From an uncultured Ruminococcus sp. (GTDB taxonomy: Bacteria > Bacillota > Clostridia > Oscillospirales > Ruminococcaceae): 64,000 bases of DNA. A model generated the notes under the pieces. That model was not told where the DNA came from. It made no database searches and was given only the letters and a program-made list of their open reading frames with translations. This document shows, piece by piece, positions 43,811-52,527 of the stretch. Position numbers and translations under genes: made by a program. Location of the stretch: NCBI GenBank assembly GCA_900318825.1, contig ONMB01000011.1, positions 1 to 64,000 of the forward strand. Reading direction: 5' to 3'. How positions within the stretch are numbered: the stretch's first letter is position 1; each line of letters starts with the position of its first letter.

Positions 43811-44821
43811 ATGAAAAACACCACTCAGCTCATCAACTGGAACGGCACTACCTGCGTCAAGCTAAACTCCGGCGGCTACGAAGCTCTCATCGCTTACGAG
43901 ATAGGCTCAAATGTTATCCGTCTCCGCAACAACCTCATCGGCATGGAGTTCTTCCGCTACAAGGACGACAATACTGCCGACGAGATAAGGCAGTCCGCTG
44001 AGGTATGGGGACTCCCCACGCTCTACCTGCCCAACCGTTTTGCTGACGGCGTTCTCAAGACCTCCGACGCTGTATATCACCTCCCCGTGAACGAAAAAGC
44101 TCCCTACAACAACCACATTCACGGCTTCCTCCACAGAAGGACCTTCGAGGTGATAGAGCACAACGCTGACAACAACTGCGCTTGGCTCAAGACCCGCTAC
44201 GTTTACGATGAGAACGACGAGTTCTTCCAGTATCTGCCTGTACCTTTCATCGCTGAGTACACCTTCACGCTCTCCGAGAACGGTCTCGAGCAGGACATAA
44301 AGTTCACGAACACTTCCGGCACTAAGGTGCTCCCGATGTCTCTCGCTTCACACACAACTATCAACGCACCTTTCGTTGACGGAGCCAAGGAGAGTGATAT
44401 CCGACTTACCGTCCCGATAGGAAAGAAGTGCGAGCTCAACGAGCGCTGTCTGCCCACCGAGAACCTCAAGTCCCTCACTATGTGGGACCTCGAATACAAG
44501 ACCGGCAACAAGTGCCCCGTGCTTCAGGTCTGCGACAATGATATGTACTTCGGCGAGTACGCTGACCTCGACCATGAGAAGTTCCACGGCATCATCGCTG
44601 AGGATATCGCAAGCGGCAAAAAGCTCTGCTACGAGGTCTCCGAGGAGTACAAGTTCTGGATAATCTGGAACGACCGCGGCTTCAACCACTACTTCTGTCC
44701 CGAGCCGATGACCGCCATGATAGACGCTCCGAACCTGAGTCTGCCGGCTGACGTTACAGGCTACCGCGAGGTAAAGCCCGGTGAGACATTTGAGGCTCAC
44801 GAGAGATTTTTCTCGAAGTAA
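43811..44821 (+). CDS. Aldose 1-epimerase family protein
   Basis: A 336-residue galactose-mutarotase-fold protein. It has NHIHGFLHRRTFEV with the substrate-binding His, PMSLASHTTINAPF with the second His, and a C-terminal YFCPEPMTAM segment typical of the family. It interconverts alpha and beta anomers of sugars or sugar phosphates. AAAGGA precedes the ATG. The neighbouring cellobiose phosphorylase locus fits a role in sugar use. Confidence 0.85.
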   Translation: MKNTTQLINWNGTTCVKLNSGGYEALIAYEIGSNVIRLRNNLIGMEFFRYKDDNTADEIRQSAEVWGLPTLYLPNRFADGVLKTSDAVYHLPVNEKAPYNNHIHGFLHRRTFEVIEHNADNNCAWLKTRYVYDENDEFFQYLPVPFIAEYTFTLSENGLEQDIKFTNTSGTKVLPMSLASHTTINAPFVDGAKESDIRLTVPIGKKCELNERCLPTENLKSLTMWDLEYKTGNKCPVLQVCDNDMYFGEYADLDHEKFHGIIAEDIASGKKLCYEVSEEYKFWIIWNDRGFNHYFCPEPMTAMIDAPNLSLPADVTGYREVKPGETFEAHERFFSK

Positions 44822-44853
44822 TATTACGATTTTGTAATATTGTTAAATATGTG

Positions 44854-44882
44854 TTGACTTATCCCCTGAACAGTGCTATTAT
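44854..44882 (+). promoter_or_regulatory. Promoter of the 52-aa membrane protein gene
   Basis: TTGACT (44854-44859), 17 bases, TATTAT (44877-44882). The start site is near 44889, leaving a very short leader with AGGAGG. Confidence 0.65.
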
Positions 44883-44910
44883 AGTCTCAGATGATATAGG
44901 AGGCGATAAT

Positions 44911-45069
44911 ATGCACTTGAAGGACATAATTATCAAGGGTGCCATTATCGTTGCCATTGGCGCGATAGTATGGTATGGTCTGGGACTGTTCACCAATACC
45001 GCTGAGGATAACAACTCGGCAGCTACGAACAACCGTGTAAGTCAGCACGAACGGATCGAAAATATGTGA
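44911..45069 (+). CDS. Small single-pass membrane protein (52 aa)
   Basis: The product is 52 residues with one membrane helix (IIIKGAIIVAIGAIVWYGLGLF, about residues 5-26) and a polar Asn/Ser-rich tail. AGGAGG lies 7 bases before the ATG. It has its own promoter and a strong terminator, so it is a single-gene unit. I recognise no family. The longer frame from 44851 starts before the promoter -10 and is rejected. Confidence 0.7.
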   Translation: MHLKDIIIKGAIIVAIGAIVWYGLGLFTNTAEDNNSAATNNRVSQHERIENM

Positions 45070-45070
45070 G

Positions 45071-45096
45071 AAAAGCGCACTTCGGTGCGCTTTTTC
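45071..45096 (+). terminator. Terminator of the 52-aa gene
   Basis: AGCGCAC (45074-45080) pairs with GTGCGCT (45085-45091) around a TTCG tetraloop, followed by a T run. Confidence 0.9.
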
Positions 45097-45131
45097 TATT
45101 TTATGACATCTGTTTTTGTGCAAGTCTACAA

Positions 45132-45151
45132 AAGTGATAAATTTATCACTT
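45132..45151. promoter_or_regulatory. Operator 1: 20-bp perfect palindrome
   Basis: AAGTGATAAATTTATCACTT is a perfect palindrome placed just upstream of the -35 box. It shares its core with operator 2 at 45197-45212. Confidence 0.8.
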
Positions 45152-45156
45152 TGCTA

Positions 45157-45185
45157 TTGACTTCCTGTGCGCCGGGTGATATAAT
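45157..45185 (+). promoter_or_regulatory. Promoter of the XRE operon
   Basis: TTGACT (45157-45162), 17 bases, TATAAT (45180-45185). It lies between the two palindromes, an arrangement that would allow repression by a dimer or tetramer bound to both. Confidence 0.75.
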
Positions 45186-45196
45186 TGTCACATCAA

Positions 45197-45212
45197 GTGA
45201 TAAATCTATCAC
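45197..45212. promoter_or_regulatory. Operator 2: near-perfect palindrome
   Basis: GTGATAAATCTATCAC differs from the core of operator 1 at one base. It lies just after the predicted start site. The centres of the two sites are about 63 bases apart, close to six helical turns. Confidence 0.8.
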
Positions 45213-45232
45213 ACGCAAAGGAGGAAGCAACT

Positions 45233-45703
45233 ATGAAAAACAACACTCAGAAAATCTTAACATTAAAACATCAGGCAATCATCAACCTTGTATTCGGTAT
45301 GATGCTGGTAGTTGGCGTAGCACTCTTCGACTTCGGAATAATCCCTCTAGATAGGCTCTCCGACAAGGCTGCTGATATAATATTCCCGGGCATTATCATA
45401 GCAGTTCTTGGATTTATGATATTCACCGCAAAGTACAAAAATCAGCCGGAGGACGAACTCTCAAAGGAGCTTATGCTCAAGGCATCAGTTAAATCTGTAT
45501 ACTTTGAATCACTCTCTGTTGGAATTATTGGGCTCTGTGTATTGATTTACGAAATTAAAACAAACAAAAGCGGTATAACCGTCAACGGCAACACCATTTT
45601 AAATCTTGCAGTTTTCCTCGGGGCTGTCTATGAGGTCGCAAAGGACGTGATATTCCTCTGGCTCGACAGAACACCTAAAGATTGGAACGAAGAGGAAGAA
45701 TAA
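45233..45703 (+). CDS. Membrane protein of the XRE operon (156 aa), first gene
   Basis: A 156-residue protein with about four hydrophobic segments (residues 15-33, 43-60, 88-103, 119-135) and a charged loop (KYKNQPEDELSKELMLKAS). It resembles the small DUF6773/DUF2178-like membrane proteins often linked to XRE regulators in Clostridia, but I cannot be sure. GGAGG precedes the ATG at 45233; an upstream frame from 45185 begins inside the promoter. The operon continues with two more genes. Confidence 0.75.
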   Translation: MKNNTQKILTLKHQAIINLVFGMMLVVGVALFDFGIIPLDRLSDKAADIIFPGIIIAVLGFMIFTAKYKNQPEDELSKELMLKASVKSVYFESLSVGIIGLCVLIYEIKTNKSGITVNGNTILNLAVFLGAVYEVAKDVIFLWLDRTPKDWNEEEE

Positions 45704-45727
45704 CCCAACTAAAGAAAGGACGCAATT

Positions 45728-46198
45728 ATGAAAAAACAGATAAACATAAAAGAAATCTTGAAAAACAAGGTATCGCTCCGTAACGCATATAAATTCAGGT
45801 TCTGTGCATGGGCAGCGGTTTTTCTTTGCAGCGAGATACTGCTTATGCTGCAGAACTTCGGTGCCGGTATCGTTGCTATCAATATAATCAGACTGCTCAT
45901 ATGTATGATAATCATTTCTATGTTCGCATTCAGCATAAAGCTCAATATAGAAAATAGCGATGAGCTTTCAAATATGAACACTCTCAAAGCAAATATGCTG
46001 ACTGCAAAAATAATATTCAGTCTGCTGATATGCTCGGCAATAATCATATATGTGTTCAATAAGACCATATTCCTGACAATAAGTCCGGATACACTCTTCG
46101 GCTGGATAATGCTCATCGTCAGCGTATACTACGCTTTGCAGAACGGGCTCTTTCTCGCTATCGACGGCAGTGAAGAAGACGAAGCAGGTGATGAATAA
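45728..46198 (+). CDS. Membrane protein of the XRE operon (156 aa), second gene
   Basis: A 156-residue protein with four predicted membrane helices (about residues 25-45, 47-70, 92-112, 118-142) and a Lys-rich start ([13 protein letters not shown]). The acidic tail is [10 protein letters not shown]. It may be a distant sister of the preceding protein, which has the same length and similar layout. The stop overlaps the regulator start by one base. The function is unknown. Confidence 0.75.
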   Translation: MKKQINIKEILKNKVSLRNAYKFRFCAWAAVFLCSEILLMLQNFGAGIVAINIIRLLICMIIISMFAFSIKLNIENSDELSNMNTLKANMLTAKIIFSLLICSAIIIYVFNKTIFLTISPDTLFGWIMLIVSVYYALQNGLFLAIDGSEEDEAGDE

Positions 46199-46401
46199 TG
46201 CCCGAGCTGAAAACAAAACTCAAGGAATACCGCGCTAAGCTCGATATGAAACAGGGTGAACTCGCCGATCGCGTCGGAGTCCGCCGCGAGACCATTATCC
46301 GCCTTGAAAAGGGACTCTATAACCCTTCGCTCAAGCTCGCTATGGACATCGCCGCCGTATTCGGTGTGACCGTTGAGGAACTCTTCTCCTTCGATGACTG
46401 A
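46198..46401 (+). CDS. XRE-family transcriptional regulator (short)
   Basis: A 67-residue Cro/C1-type helix-turn-helix protein: [46 protein letters not shown] matches the YozG-like regulators of about 66-70 residues. It is the last gene of the operon, overlapping the membrane protein by one base. It is the obvious candidate to bind the two palindromes at 45132 and 45197 and to repress its own operon (inference). Confidence 0.92.
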   Translation: MPELKTKLKEYRAKLDMKQGELADRVGVRRETIIRLEKGLYNPSLKLAMDIAAVFGVTVEELFSFDD

Positions 46402-46514
46402 CCTCTCAATACGGACATAATTTGTTCACAAACACACGCTGTTCAGATGATATGTTGGAGAAAATGCACAAAAAATATACCAAAAATAATACACCCTAAA
46501 TTCTTCAATACCTA

Positions 46515-46543
46515 TTGTAATATTATTCAGAATATGGTATAAT
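46515..46543 (+). promoter_or_regulatory. Promoter of the GH94 locus
   Basis: TTGTAA (46515-46520), 17 bases, TATAAT (46538-46543), about 55 bases before the start codon. AAAGGAG is the ribosome site. Confidence 0.65.
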
Positions 46544-46598
46544 AAGACAAATGCGGTATACCTATCCGCTTTAAACGTTATTTAAAGGAGAAATTTCT

Positions 46599-47360
46599 AT
46601 GAAGTTCGGTTATTTTGACGACGCTAAAAAAGAATACGTCATCAACTCACCCAAGACTCCCTATCCGTGGATAAACTACCTCGGTAACCAGGGTTTCTTC
46701 TCACTCATCTCAAATACAGCAGGCGGTTACTGCTTCTATAAGGACGCTCGTCTCCGCCGTATCACTCGTTACCGCTATAACAACGTTCCGATAGATATGG
46801 GCGGACGTTATTTCTACATCAACGACAACGGTACAGTATGGAACCCCGGCTGGTCACCTGTCAAGACCGAGCTCGACTCCTACGAGTGCCGCCACGGTAT
46901 GGGCTATACCGTCATCACAGGTAAGAAGAACGACCTCAAGGCAGAGGTAACTTTCTTCGTTCCCCAGAATTACGACGGTGAAGTTCAGCAGGTAGTTCTC
47001 ACAAACGAGAGCAAGGAGACAAAGAATTTCTCTATCTTCTCCATAGCTGAATGGTGCCTCTGGGACGCTCAGGACGACTGCACAAACTTCCAGAGAAACT
47101 TCTCAACCGGCCGTGTTGAGATCGAAGACTCTACTATCTATCACGTTACAGAGTACAGAGACAGACGTAACCACTACGCTTTCTATACAGTAAATGATAC
47201 TATCGACGGCTATGATACAGACCGCGATTCCTTCCTCGGAAGCATCTACAACGGCTGGAACAACCCTGAAACTGTTATGAAGGACAAGCCTTCAAACTCT
47301 TTTGCTGACGGCTGGTCACCCGTTGCTTCTCACTACAAGAAGGTAACAGTTCGCTGCTGA
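46599..47360 (+). CDS. GH94 cellobiose phosphorylase, N-terminal fragment
   Basis: The product is 253 residues and matches the GH94 beta-sandwich domain: [29 protein letters not shown] is the typical start, and [22 protein letters not shown]-like wording is kept. AAAGGAG precedes the ATG. It ends prematurely at KKVTVRC. It would lack the catalytic barrel. Confidence 0.7.
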   Translation: MKFGYFDDAKKEYVINSPKTPYPWINYLGNQGFFSLISNTAGGYCFYKDARLRRITRYRYNNVPIDMGGRYFYINDNGTVWNPGWSPVKTELDSYECRHGMGYTVITGKKNDLKAEVTFFVPQNYDGEVQQVVLTNESKETKNFSIFSIAEWCLWDAQDDCTNFQRNFSTGRVEIEDSTIYHVTEYRDRRNHYAFYTVNDTIDGYDTDRDSFLGSIYNGWNNPETVMKDKPSNSFADGWSPVASHYKKVTVRC

Positions 47361-47394
47361 AAAGCCCGCTAACCTCCTCACAAGAGAGACATGG

Positions 47395-49017
47395 GTGCTC
47401 AACAAGGAGAAGGCTTATGCAATGATCGAGAAGTACAACACTCCCGAAAAGGTCGCAGCAGGTCTCGAGGAGCTCCGCAACACATGGAACAGCCTCCTTT
47501 CTATCTTCAATGTTCATACTCCCGATGATAAGGTCGACAGAATGGTAAATATCTGGAACCAGTATCAGTGTATGGTAACATTCAACCTCTCACGTTCCGC
47601 TTCATACTTCGAGAGCGGTATCGGTAGAGGTATGGGCTTCCGTGACTCCAACCAGGATATCCTCGGTTTCGTTCACCAGATCCCCGAGCGCGCAAGAGAG
47701 AGACTCATCGACATCGCTTCTACTCAGCTTTCAGACGGCGGCTGCTACCACCAGTACCAGCCTCTCACAAAGAAGGGTAACGCCGATATCGGCGGTGACT
47801 TCTCAGACGATCCGCTCTGGATGATCCTCTCCGTTGCTGCTTACATCAAGGAGACCGGCGACTGGAGCATTCTCGATGCTGACGTTCCGTTCGACAACGA
47901 TCCCAACGGCAAGCACAATATGCTCGAGCACCTCGATGTCTCCTTCTACCACATCGTTAACAACCTCGGACCTCACGGTCTCCCGCTCGCTATGAGAGCT
48001 GACTGGAACGACTGTATCAACCTCTCATGCTTCTCTGACACACCCGGTGAGTCCTTCCAGACTTACACAAACCCCAAGTTTGCAGCAGAGGGCGGCTACT
48101 CCAAGATAGCTGAGTCTGCATTCGTTGCAACTCTCTTCACCTACACAGGTCCTGCTTATGTTGGTATCCTCAAGCACCTCGGCAAGAACGACGAGGCTGC
48201 TAAGGCTCAGGCTGAGATCGACAAGATGAAGAAGAACGTTATGGAGTCTGCTTTCGACGGCGACTGGTTCATCAGAGCTTACGACGCAAACGGCGAGAAG
48301 ATGGGCTCAAAGGAGTGCGAGGAAGGCAAGATCTTCATCGAACCCCAGGGCTTTGCAGTTATGTCCGAGATCGGTAAGGATCAGGGCGCTGACATCAAGA
48401 CTCTCAACTCCATCGACAAGTACCTCAACTGCGAGTTCGGTCTTGTTCTCAACAACCCTGCATTCACAAAGTACTATATCCAGTACGGTGAGATCTCCAC
48501 ATATCCCGGCGGATACAAGGAAAACGCAGGTATCTTCACACACAACAACGCTTGGATCATCTGTGCTGAGGCTTACGCAGGCCGCGGCGACAAGGCATTC
48601 GAGTATTACAGCAAGATCGCTCCTGCTTTCACTGAGGAGACCTCTGATATCCACAAGACAGAGCCTTATGTATACGGTCAGATGATCGGCGGTAAGGATG
48701 CTAAGAACTTCGGTCAGGGCAAGAACTCATGGCTCACAGGTACTGCTGCTTGGAACATGGTCGCTATTTCCCAGTATATCCTCGGTGTTCAGCCTGACTT
48801 CGACGGTCTCAGAGTTGATCCTTCTATCCCGGCTGCATGGGACGGCTTCACTGCTGTTCGTAAGTTCCGCGGTGCAACATACAACATCACTATCAAGAAC
48901 CCCAACCACGTTAACAAGGGTGTTAAGTCACTCACTCTCGACGGCAAGGCTATCGAGGGCTGCATAGTTCCTGTTTGCGAGGGCGGCGTTCACGAAGTTG
49001 AGGTAGTTCTCGGCTGA
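47395..49017 (+). CDS. GH94 cellobiose phosphorylase, C-terminal catalytic fragment
   Basis: The product is 540 residues from a GTG with no ribosome site; the frame is actually open from 47347. It carries [15 protein letters not shown], the [15 protein letters not shown] substrate loop, [11 protein letters not shown] with the catalytic Asp, and the C-terminal jelly-roll end. Without the N-terminal domain it is unlikely to be active unless the frame is restored. Confidence 0.7.
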   Translation: MLNKEKAYAMIEKYNTPEKVAAGLEELRNTWNSLLSIFNVHTPDDKVDRMVNIWNQYQCMVTFNLSRSASYFESGIGRGMGFRDSNQDILGFVHQIPERARERLIDIASTQLSDGGCYHQYQPLTKKGNADIGGDFSDDPLWMILSVAAYIKETGDWSILDADVPFDNDPNGKHNMLEHLDVSFYHIVNNLGPHGLPLAMRADWNDCINLSCFSDTPGESFQTYTNPKFAAEGGYSKIAESAFVATLFTYTGPAYVGILKHLGKNDEAAKAQAEIDKMKKNVMESAFDGDWFIRAYDANGEKMGSKECEEGKIFIEPQGFAVMSEIGKDQGADIKTLNSIDKYLNCEFGLVLNNPAFTKYYIQYGEISTYPGGYKENAGIFTHNNAWIICAEAYAGRGDKAFEYYSKIAPAFTEETSDIHKTEPYVYGQMIGGKDAKNFGQGKNSWLTGTAAWNMVAISQYILGVQPDFDGLRVDPSIPAAWDGFTAVRKFRGATYNITIKNPNHVNKGVKSLTLDGKAIEGCIVPVCEGGVHEVEVVLG

Positions 49018-49051
49018 TATCTGAAAACTGCGTATAACTACTGTAAATGTT

Positions 49052-49090
49052 ATAGCCATAAGGAGACTTCCGGTCTCTTTATGGCTATTT
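49052..49090 (+). terminator. Terminator after the GH94 locus
   Basis: A long stem (49052-49067 with 49073-49088, with small mismatches) is followed by three T residues. It lies 35 bases after the GH94 stop and just before a lipoprotein gene. Confidence 0.65.
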
Positions 49091-49113
49091 CTGAATATCA
49101 AAGGAGAGTATAT

Positions 49114-49680
49114 ATGAAAAAATACATCGCAGCAGCTCTTTCGTTCGCGCTCGTAAGCTGCCTTACCGGCTGTGGAAGCAATTCATCTTCATCATCTTCT
49201 GCTCCTAAGACAACAGCCGCAGAGACTTCTGCCGCAGCAAGTGCAGAAAACGAGGATACAACAGCAGCGGAGAACACTTCCGGAGCTGTTACCAAGGACG
49301 AAAACGGCTACACACACTATCCCACTCCCGAGGACGTAAATGACTTCACCGGCGTAGACTTCTCAGCTCCCGACATCAAAGTCACCTACGGAGACTACGA
49401 TAAGATGATGGAAACTTCAAAAAGTATCCAGAACTATCAGCTTGAGGGCGTTGTAGTAGAGATAGACGGCATATTCAAAAATAATATGAGTGCCAGCATA
49501 CAGATGCCGAATGCGGATAATTCGCAGTCTATCGGCACAACTATACAGGTTGTCGGACTTGATGAAAAGGACTTCCCGAAAGACGATACCAAGATACACA
49601 TCGTCGGCATCGTAAGACCGCTGAACGAGTACGCTCACGGCATTTACGTTGCAAAGGAAAATTTCAAGGTCGTTGAATAA
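49114..49680 (+). CDS. Putative lipoprotein
   Basis: A 188-residue exported protein with lipobox CLTGC (residues 17-21), a Ser/Thr/Ala/Glu-rich linker to about residue 65, and a compact mature domain (VVEIDGIFKNNMSASIQM ... IHIVGIVRPLN) resembling an OB-fold or DUF-type extracellular domain. The ATG at 49114 has AAAGGAG upstream; a longer frame from 49081 lies within the preceding terminator. The function is unknown. Confidence 0.7.
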   Translation: MKKYIAAALSFALVSCLTGCGSNSSSSSSAPKTTAAETSAAASAENEDTTAAENTSGAVTKDENGYTHYPTPEDVNDFTGVDFSAPDIKVTYGDYDKMMETSKSIQNYQLEGVVVEIDGIFKNNMSASIQMPNADNSQSIGTTIQVVGLDEKDFPKDDTKIHIVGIVRPLNEYAHGIYVAKENFKVVE

Positions 49681-49686
49681 ATAGAA

Positions 49687-49718
49687 CCCCCGGAAGATCG
49701 TATCTTCCGGGGGTTTTT
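49687..49718 (+). terminator. Bidirectional terminator between the lipoprotein and the oxidoreductase operon
   Basis: A 12-bp perfect stem (49687-49698 with 49702-49713) with a 3-base loop is followed by five T residues. Confidence 0.9.
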
Positions 49719-49785
49719 GCGTGATATTAGTTTGCATAATATCTTTCGTTCAGAACTATACTAAACGAATTATGTCAAGAGGTAC

Positions 49786-50319
49786 TTATGAATTCATACC
49801 GATCTCGATAGCCTTGAAGTTATTGGGGATAAGAGCTGCCTTCTTCGGGGGAACAACCTTCTCGATAGCCTTCTGCATAGTCTCGAGTGAGCAGATGCCT
49901 GTCTCCTTGAGGAGCTTGCCGAGGAGGATAATGTTTGAACCGCCCTTGAGAGCGTTATCGTCAGCGAGCTGCTGTGAGGGGATACCGAAGAGCTGGATAT
50001 CAGTTCTGTCGGTGTTAGCCTCGATGAGAGTGCTGTCGAAGAAAACCTTTCCGCCGGGACGTACAGACTTCACGAACTTGTCGAATGAAGGCTGGTTCAT
50101 AGCGATGAGGAGGTCGGGAGTGAGAACGAGGGGTGAACCGATAGGCTCATCGGAAATACAAACTGAACAGTTACAGGTACCGCCTCTCATCTCAGGACCG
50201 TATGACGGGAGCCATGAGAGCTCCTTGTTATCCATAAGACCGCAGTAAGCAAGGATCTTTCCGGCGAAGAGTATTCCCTGTCCGCCAAATCCTGCGAGAA
50301 GTATCTCAGTAGTAGCCAT
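49786..50319 (-). CDS. 2-oxoacid:ferredoxin oxidoreductase, gamma subunit
   Basis: A 177-residue gamma domain: ILLAGFGGQGILFAGKILA and SWLPSYGPEMRGGTCNCSV are typical of the VorC/KorC subunits. It contributes to coenzyme A and subunit contacts. It is the last gene of the operon and overlaps the beta subunit by one base. Confidence 0.93.
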   Translation of the reverse strand: MATTEILLAGFGGQGILFAGKILAYCGLMDNKELSWLPSYGPEMRGGTCNCSVCISDEPIGSPLVLTPDLLIAMNQPSFDKFVKSVRPGGKVFFDSTLIEANTDRTDIQLFGIPSQQLADDNALKGGSNIILLGKLLKETGICSLETMQKAIEKVVPPKKAALIPNNFKAIEIGMNS

Positions 50320-51092
50320 TATTCATTACCTCCCTGAACATTCTCGAATACGCCCTCTGTAACGTCCTTGTAAACGCCGAGAGGATAGTAAGGGATCATT
50401 TCGTCCTGAAGTCTCTTGATAGCATCGAGAGGAGCGAGTCCCCAGTTTGTAGGACAAGTTGAGAGCACCTCTACGATAGAGAAGCCTCTGCCAGCCTTCT
50501 GGTTCTCGAAAGCCTTTCTGATAGCCTTCTTAGCTTCACGGATATGGGGAACGCTGTCTACTGCAACACGCTGAGCCATAGCAGTACCTGTGAGTGTGGA
50601 GAGCATCTCGCATACTCTTACAGGGAAACCTGCAAGCTGAGGATCACGTCCGAAGGGAGTGGTCTGTGTTACCTGACCGGGGATAGTAGTAGGAGCCATC
50701 TGTCCGCCTGTCATACCGTAGATAGTGTTGTTGATAAAGATAACGACGATGTTCTCGCCTCTTGTAGCAGCGTGAACAGTCTCTGCTGTACCGATAGCAG
50801 CGAGGTCGCCGTCGCCCTGGTATGTAAATACATACTTATCGGGGTTTGTACGCTTAACGCCGGTAGCAACAGCCGGAGCACGTCCGTGAGCAGCCTCGAT
50901 CATATCGCAGCTGAAGTAGTCGTAAGCCATAACAGAACAGCCTACGGGACATACGCCGATAGTATCGCCCTCGATGCCCATTTCGTCGATAACTTCGCAG
51001 AGTATCCTGTGAACTATACCGTGGGTGCAGCCGGGGCAGTAATGAGTAGGAATGTCAACGAGTGACTTAGGTCTTTCAAATACAACAGCCAT
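50319..51092 (-). CDS. 2-oxoacid:ferredoxin oxidoreductase, beta (ThDP) subunit
   Basis: A 257-residue subunit carrying the ThDP site: CPGCTHGIVHRIL near the N-terminus (Fe-S or cofactor contact), GDGDLAAIGTAETVHAA and NNTIYGMTGGQMAPTT for ThDP/Mg binding. It matches VorA/KorB proteins. It overlaps its neighbours on both sides by one base (TAATG). Confidence 0.93.
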   Translation of the reverse strand: MAVVFERPKSLVDIPTHYCPGCTHGIVHRILCEVIDEMGIEGDTIGVCPVGCSVMAYDYFSCDMIEAAHGRAPAVATGVKRTNPDKYVFTYQGDGDLAAIGTAETVHAATRGENIVVIFINNTIYGMTGGQMAPTTIPGQVTQTTPFGRDPQLAGFPVRVCEMLSTLTGTAMAQRVAVDSVPHIREAKKAIRKAFENQKAGRGFSIVEVLSTCPTNWGLAPLDAIKRLQDEMIPYYPLGVYKDVTEGVFENVQGGNE

Positions 51093-52150
51093 TACTTAGC
51101 ACCTCCGAGTTTCTTGATCTCCGCCAGCACCTCATCAGGTGTGGGGATAACGCCGCCTGTTCTTCCGTAGAAGTGAACGGGCTTGGAGCAGTTGATAGCG
51201 AGCTTGATGTCGTCAACCATCTGTCCCATTGACATTTCAACGCTGAGGAGGCACTTGGCAGTCTTAGCAGCCTCGTTGATCTCCTTTACAGGGAAAGGCC
51301 AGAGTGTCTTGGGACGGAAGAGACCAGCCTTGATGCCCTGCTCTCTTGCAGAGTTTACAGCGGACTTTACAACTCTTGCAGTTGCACCGAATGCGCAGAG
51401 AAGGATATCGCAGTCGTCTGTGAGGTAGGACTCAGCCTCTGTCTCCGTCTCCTTGATGATCTCGTACTTCTTGAAACGGTCAACGATCGACTTTTCAAGA
51501 GCATCGGGCTGGAGGTAGAGGGAGTTTACGATGTGGTGCTCACGAGCGTTCTTATGGCCGTTTGTAGCCCAGCCGCTCTTGTCATAAGCGTCGGGATTGA
51601 TCTCGGGGAAGGATACAGGCTCCATCATCTGACCGAGAAGACCGTCAGCGAGGATCATAGCCGGCATACGGTACTTGTCAGCGCGGTCGAAAGCCTTTAC
51701 AACGTAGTCTACCATTTCCTGAACGGAAGCGGGAGCGTATACGAGAAGCTGGAAGTCACCGTGACCGAGAGCCTTAGTAGCCTGCCAGTAGTCAGCCTGT
51801 GAGGGCTGGATACCGCCGAGACCGGGGCCGCCTCTTTCAACGTTGATGATAACGGCAGGAAGGTCAGAACCTGCGATGTATGAAACACCTTCGCTCTTGA
51901 GAGAGATTCCGGGTGAAGATGACGATGTCATTGCACGGACACCTGTTGAAGCAGCGCCGAGGACCATATTGATAGCAGCTACTTCAGACTCAGCCTGAAG
52001 GAATACGCCGCCTGCCTTATGCATACGCTTTGCCATATAAGCGGCAAGCTCTGTCTGGGGAGTGATCGGGTAACCGAAGAAGCACTTACAGCCTGCACGG
52101 ATAGCAGCCTCTGCGAGAGCCTCGTTGCCCTTCATAAGATTTCTTTCCAA
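51092..52150 (-). CDS. vorB: 2-oxoacid:ferredoxin oxidoreductase, alpha subunit (VorB-like)
   Basis: A 352-residue alpha subunit with KGNEALAEAAIRAGCKCFFGYPITPQTE, QAESEVAAINMVLGAASTG and SVEMSMGQMVDDIKLA, matching the 3-methyl-2-oxobutanoate (2-oxoisovalerate) VorB type. The complex oxidatively decarboxylates a 2-oxoacid to its acyl-CoA with reduced ferredoxin, and can run in reverse. 2-oxoglutarate (Kor) is the main alternative substrate. A 4Fe-4S ferredoxin subunit precedes it. Confidence 0.88.
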   Translation of the reverse strand: MERNLMKGNEALAEAAIRAGCKCFFGYPITPQTELAAYMAKRMHKAGGVFLQAESEVAAINMVLGAASTGVRAMTSSSSPGISLKSEGVSYIAGSDLPAVIINVERGGPGLGGIQPSQADYWQATKALGHGDFQLLVYAPASVQEMVDYVVKAFDRADKYRMPAMILADGLLGQMMEPVSFPEINPDAYDKSGWATNGHKNAREHHIVNSLYLQPDALEKSIVDRFKKYEIIKETETEAESYLTDDCDILLCAFGATARVVKSAVNSAREQGIKAGLFRPKTLWPFPVKEINEAAKTAKCLLSVEMSMGQMVDDIKLAINCSKPVHFYGRTGGVIPTPDEVLAEIKKLGGAK

Positions 52151-52183
52151 AGCTAAACAGCTCCTTTCAAAACAAATATAAGT

Positions 52184-52390
52184 TTATTTTTCGATCTTGA
52201 TAGCGCAGTCAGGACACATCGTAGCGCACATTGCGCAGCTGATGCAGGCGTCCTGATCGGTACATTCAGCGTAGAAATATCCCTTTTTGTTACGCTTCTC
52301 CTTCTGGAGAACGACTATCTTCTTGGGACATACAGCTGTACACAGACCGCAGCCCTTGCAGCGCTCTGTAATAACTGTCATCTTTGTCAT
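52184..52390 (-). CDS. 4Fe-4S ferredoxin subunit of the oxidoreductase
   Basis: A 68-residue protein with two CX2CX2CX3C cluster motifs: CKGCGLCTAVCP (about residue 11) and CISCAMCATMCP (about residue 49). It passes electrons from the ThDP subunit to soluble ferredoxin. AAAGGAG precedes the ATG; a second ATG two codons later is possible. Confidence 0.92.
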   Translation of the reverse strand: MTKMTVITERCKGCGLCTAVCPKKIVVLQKEKRNKKGYFYAECTDQDACISCAMCATMCPDCAIKIEK

Positions 52391-52423
52391 ACACTTTAGC
52401 TCCTTTCAAAAGAGTATTATATA

Positions 52424-52513
52424 AATTAGGAATTTGGAATTCGGAATCCGGAATTATTTGTGTCCTTACAGCGGACATATCGCATGAACAATTCCGCATT
52501 CCGCATTCCTAAT
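52424..52513. repeat. Palindromic extragenic element of about 90 bp
   Basis: AATTAGGAAT at the left (about 52424-52455, with repeated GGAAT units) is complementary to the right end (about 52489-52513), with a smaller internal hairpin (TGTCC/GGACA, 52460-52477). It is non-coding and sits between the ATPase and ferredoxin genes. It looks like a MITE-like or REP-like dispersed repeat. Confidence 0.6.
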
Positions 52514-52527
52514 TCCACATTTGCATA

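Larger units (their letters stand above)
46599..49017 (+). pseudogene. Cellobiose phosphorylase (GH94), interrupted by a frameshift
   Basis: Two frames together encode one GH94 protein of about 805 residues. The first ends at a TGA at 47358-47360 (frame of 46599); the second continues in a different frame from about 47347 to 49017. The N-terminal beta-sandwich and the C-terminal (alpha/alpha)6 barrel are both present, including the catalytic DWND motif. The junction lacks the expected GEXK...FVLGYVEN stretch. Either a real mutation or an assembly error could explain this; codon use is ordinary and strong in both halves. Confidence 0.8.

Noticed and set aside
45132-45212. Possible toxin-antitoxin system
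   Set aside because: Palindromes and a small XRE protein fit, but the partner genes encode four-helix membrane proteins without toxin features.
47395-49017. C-terminal GH94 frame as an independent gene
   Set aside because: Its GTG has no ribosome site and the frame is part of one split enzyme.
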